Below are positions 7,005 through 8,316 of a stretch of 8,316 nucleotides of DNA, piece by piece (within the stretch, counting starts at the first letter, position 1; each line of letters opens with the position of its first letter). Source of the stretch: a candidate division TM6 bacterium UASB124 (GTDB taxonomy: Bacteria; Babelota; Babeliae; Babelales; RVW-14). The notes under the pieces are model-generated. The model made no database searches. It was given only the letters and a program-made list of their open reading frames with translations, and was not told the origin of the DNA. Position numbers and translations under genes: made by a program. Location of the stretch: the NCBI GenBank assembly GCA_945872225.1, contig CAMBZK010000044.1, positions 1-8,316 on the forward strand, given 5' to 3'.

Positions 7005-7041
7005 TTAACAGAATTTAATAAGCATCAGGAAGGCTTGTTCA

Positions 7042-7413
7042 ATGATAAAAAAAACTTGTTCTATAATAAAAAATAAATATAAGGCTCTAATTACTAGCCC
7101 ACTTTTTAGCCAAAAATGGGTGGCTGCACTTATGGTTTCTGGAGCAGTCGTTCAGTATTGTTTCAGTAGTAGTGTTTTTGCTGTCCAGTGCTTGTTTTCA
7201 TTTATTTTGCTTCTTCCTCTGTATGTTGCCTCTAGTTATATTGACGATCGTGGAAGATGGTGGTTTATGGTGCCTGTGTTGCTACTACAGGGCGGAATTT
7301 ATTTATTATCTTGTTATGCATCTGGCGTAAGCTTTTTTATCGTTTATCCGGTTGTATTTATTTGCTACGCTTTGCTATTAAAAGTGCTGAGAGGCACAGC
7401 TTTAAGGAGTTAA
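7042..7413 (+). CDS. Small four-helix membrane protein of unknown function, upstream of htpX
   Basis: The gene encodes 123 residues, and I do not recognise the family. The basic N-terminus (MIKKTCSIIKNKYKAL) precedes about four hydrophobic segments near 27-43, 45-66, 73-92 and 95-114. Two short charged links (IDDRGR at 67-72 and KVLRG near the end) separate or follow them. The protein is rich in aromatics and has six Cys. There are no catalytic motifs. The start at ATG 7042 is backed by AGGAAGG at 7027-7033, 8 nt upstream. Its last codons contain the htpX ribosome site, and htpX starts 2 nt after its stop, so the two are almost certainly co-translated. That suggests, without proving, a role connected to HtpX, for example as a partner or membrane regulator. 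No similar segment appears in the other membrane proteins of the window. Confidence 0.8.
   Translation: MIKKTCSIIKNKYKALITSPLFSQKWVAALMVSGAVVQYCFSSSVFAVQCLFSFILLLPLYVASSYIDDRGRWWFMVPVLLLQGGIYLLSCYASGVSFFIVYPVVFICYALLLKVLRGTALRS
7404..7409 (+). promoter_or_regulatory. Ribosome binding site that sets the htpX start
   Basis: AAGGAG lies 6 nt before ATG 7416, inside the final codons of the upstream gene. It fixes the htpX start at 7416 although the frame is open from 7257, and it implies translational coupling of the two genes. Confidence 0.85.
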
Positions 7414-7415
7414 TA

Positions 7416-8279
7416 ATGTATTTCAATCGTATTAAAACAGTCTTGCTCTTGAGTATCATGAGTGGCCTGTTTTTTCTTATAGGTTATTTACTTGGCGGTT
7501 CTAGTGGCCTTATGGGGGCACTGATCATGTCCTGCCTGTTTAACCTGACGACGTATTATTTTTCAGATAAAATTGTGTTGGCTATGTACGGTGCAAAGCC
7601 ACTTGATAACGTGCGCTACGCATGGATTTATCAGATTGTTGAAGAATTATGCTTTCAGGCACAGCTTCCTATGCCAAAGCTTTGGCTGGTGCCAACACGC
7701 ACTGCAAATGCTTTTGCAACGGGCAGAAACCCTGCGCATGCTTCAGTTGCGGTGACTGAAGGGATCTTAGAAATTTTAGATGCCAATGAGTTGCGTGGTG
7801 TGCTTGCGCATGAGATGTCGCATGTTAAAAACCGCGATATTTTGGTGACAACCGTTGCTGCAACAATGGCAGCAGCGATTAGCTATTTGGCGCAAATGCT
7901 CCAGTGGGCATTTATTTTTGGCTCATCGCGCGATCGCGAAAATCGCGGTGGTGGCTTTGGCGCCTTGGCGGTGATGATATTTATGCCAATCGTTGCAAGC
8001 CTTCTTCAGTTGGCAATTTCACGTTCACGCGAATACCTTGCTGATGAGACAGGAGCAAAAACTTGTCATGATCCGTTGGCATTGGCTTCTGCACTTGAGA
8101 AGTTGCATGATAGTGCACGTCATGGGCATCGTGAAGCATCATCGGCTGCAGAGGCGGCAACAGCAAGCCTTTGTATTGTGAATCCGTTTACCATGAAGGG
8201 TGCTTTGCATTTGTTATCAACGCATCCACCAATGGAAGAACGTGTTAAAAGATTACGTGCTATGGCGCGTGGAAAATAA
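7416..8279 (+). CDS. htpX: Membrane zinc metalloprotease HtpX (M48)
   Basis: HtpX is an inner-membrane M48 endopeptidase that takes part in membrane protein quality control, in E. coli alongside FtsH and under envelope-stress control. This copy has 287 residues, close to the E. coli length. Two N-terminal hydrophobic segments (8-26 and 29-48) lead to a soluble domain with HEMSH (132-136), the zinc site, and NRDILV directly after it. Two more hydrophobic segments follow (142-162 and 181-201). SREYLADETGA (204-214) supplies the third zinc ligand Glu206, and STHPPMEER (268-276) is the conserved C-terminal motif. A Gly-rich, charged loop (SRDRENRGGGFG, 171-182) separates the third and fourth segments. 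The start at 7416 is chosen for its strong AAGGAG and standard N-terminus. It is the second gene of a two-gene unit and is followed at once by a terminator. All catalytic residues are present. Confidence 0.96.
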   Translation: MYFNRIKTVLLLSIMSGLFFLIGYLLGGSSGLMGALIMSCLFNLTTYYFSDKIVLAMYGAKPLDNVRYAWIYQIVEELCFQAQLPMPKLWLVPTRTANAFATGRNPAHASVAVTEGILEILDANELRGVLAHEMSHVKNRDILVTTVAATMAAAISYLAQMLQWAFIFGSSRDRENRGGGFGALAVMIFMPIVASLLQLAISRSREYLADETGAKTCHDPLALASALEKLHDSARHGHREASSAAEAATASLCIVNPFTMKGALHLLSTHPPMEERVKRLRAMARGK

Positions 8280-8312
8280 AAAAAGGGGCCGCACATTGCG
8301 GCCCCTTTTTTT
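8278..8312 (+). terminator. Strong intrinsic terminator overlapping the htpX stop codon
   Basis: GGGGCCGC (8285-8292) pairs with GCGGCCCC (8298-8305) around the loop ACATT. Seven A residues (8278-8284) can pair with the seven T residues (8306-8312), giving a perfect 15-bp stem. The first two A residues belong to the htpX TAA stop, so there is no 3' untranslated spacer. The A-tract also lets it work on the opposite strand. Confidence 0.93.
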
Positions 8313-8316
8313 ACGG

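Noticed and set aside
6830..7041. Small RNA or tRNA gene in the largest intergenic gap
   Set aside because: No tRNA cloverleaf or CCA-like end was found. The only structure is a weak imperfect hairpin without a U-tract.
7257..7415. Upstream extension of the htpX frame to an earlier ATG
   Set aside because: It lies wholly within the 7042-7413 gene, is not HtpX-like, and the AAGGAG before 7416 gives the standard N-terminus.

Overview
The window looks like a chromosomal segment of a Gram-negative bacterium with a fairly AT-rich genome. My best guess is a member of Candidatus Dependentiae (TM6) or a similar host-associated lineage. This rests on the style of the outer-membrane barrel C-terminus at the left edge, an HspR-type regulator in an otherwise Gram-negative setting, and the mix of ordinary housekeeping genes with poorly recognised membrane proteases. 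It is inference, not a database match. No tRNA, rRNA, CRISPR array, transposase or phage gene is visible.

Layout. (1) Positions 2-685, plus strand: the 3' part of a gene for a probable outer-membrane beta-barrel protein, cut by the window edge. (2) Positions 781-4869, plus strand: a tight three-gene run, argS (arginyl-tRNA synthetase), lepA (elongation factor 4) and an HspR-like MerR-family regulator. Gaps are 19 and 17 nt. The run has a candidate extended -10 promoter at 701-729 and ends at a strong hairpin at 4899-4932. That hairpin can also stop the opposing genes. (3) Positions 4954-6829, minus strand: two adjacent genes for diverged paralogous membrane proteins. Each carries HEAGH, AGP and NLLP...DG motifs, as in M50 (site-2 protease-like) intramembrane metalloproteases. 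(4) Positions 6830-7041: a divergent control region with a promoter candidate on each strand and an imperfect inverted repeat between them. (5) Positions 7042-8279, plus strand: a small four-helix membrane protein of unknown function, followed after 2 nt by htpX (M48 membrane protease). A GC-rich terminator begins inside the htpX stop codon.

How the parts may fit together. The left half is translation machinery with a possible heat-shock regulator at its tail. The right half is a cluster of three membrane-embedded zinc metalloproteases from two unrelated families, arranged divergently around one 212-nt control region. Joint action in membrane protein quality control or regulated intramembrane proteolysis is an inference from motifs and proximity only. 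The tandem M50-like pair, with a conserved Cys pair and a shared C-terminal MRFD motif, is the least ordinary part of the window.
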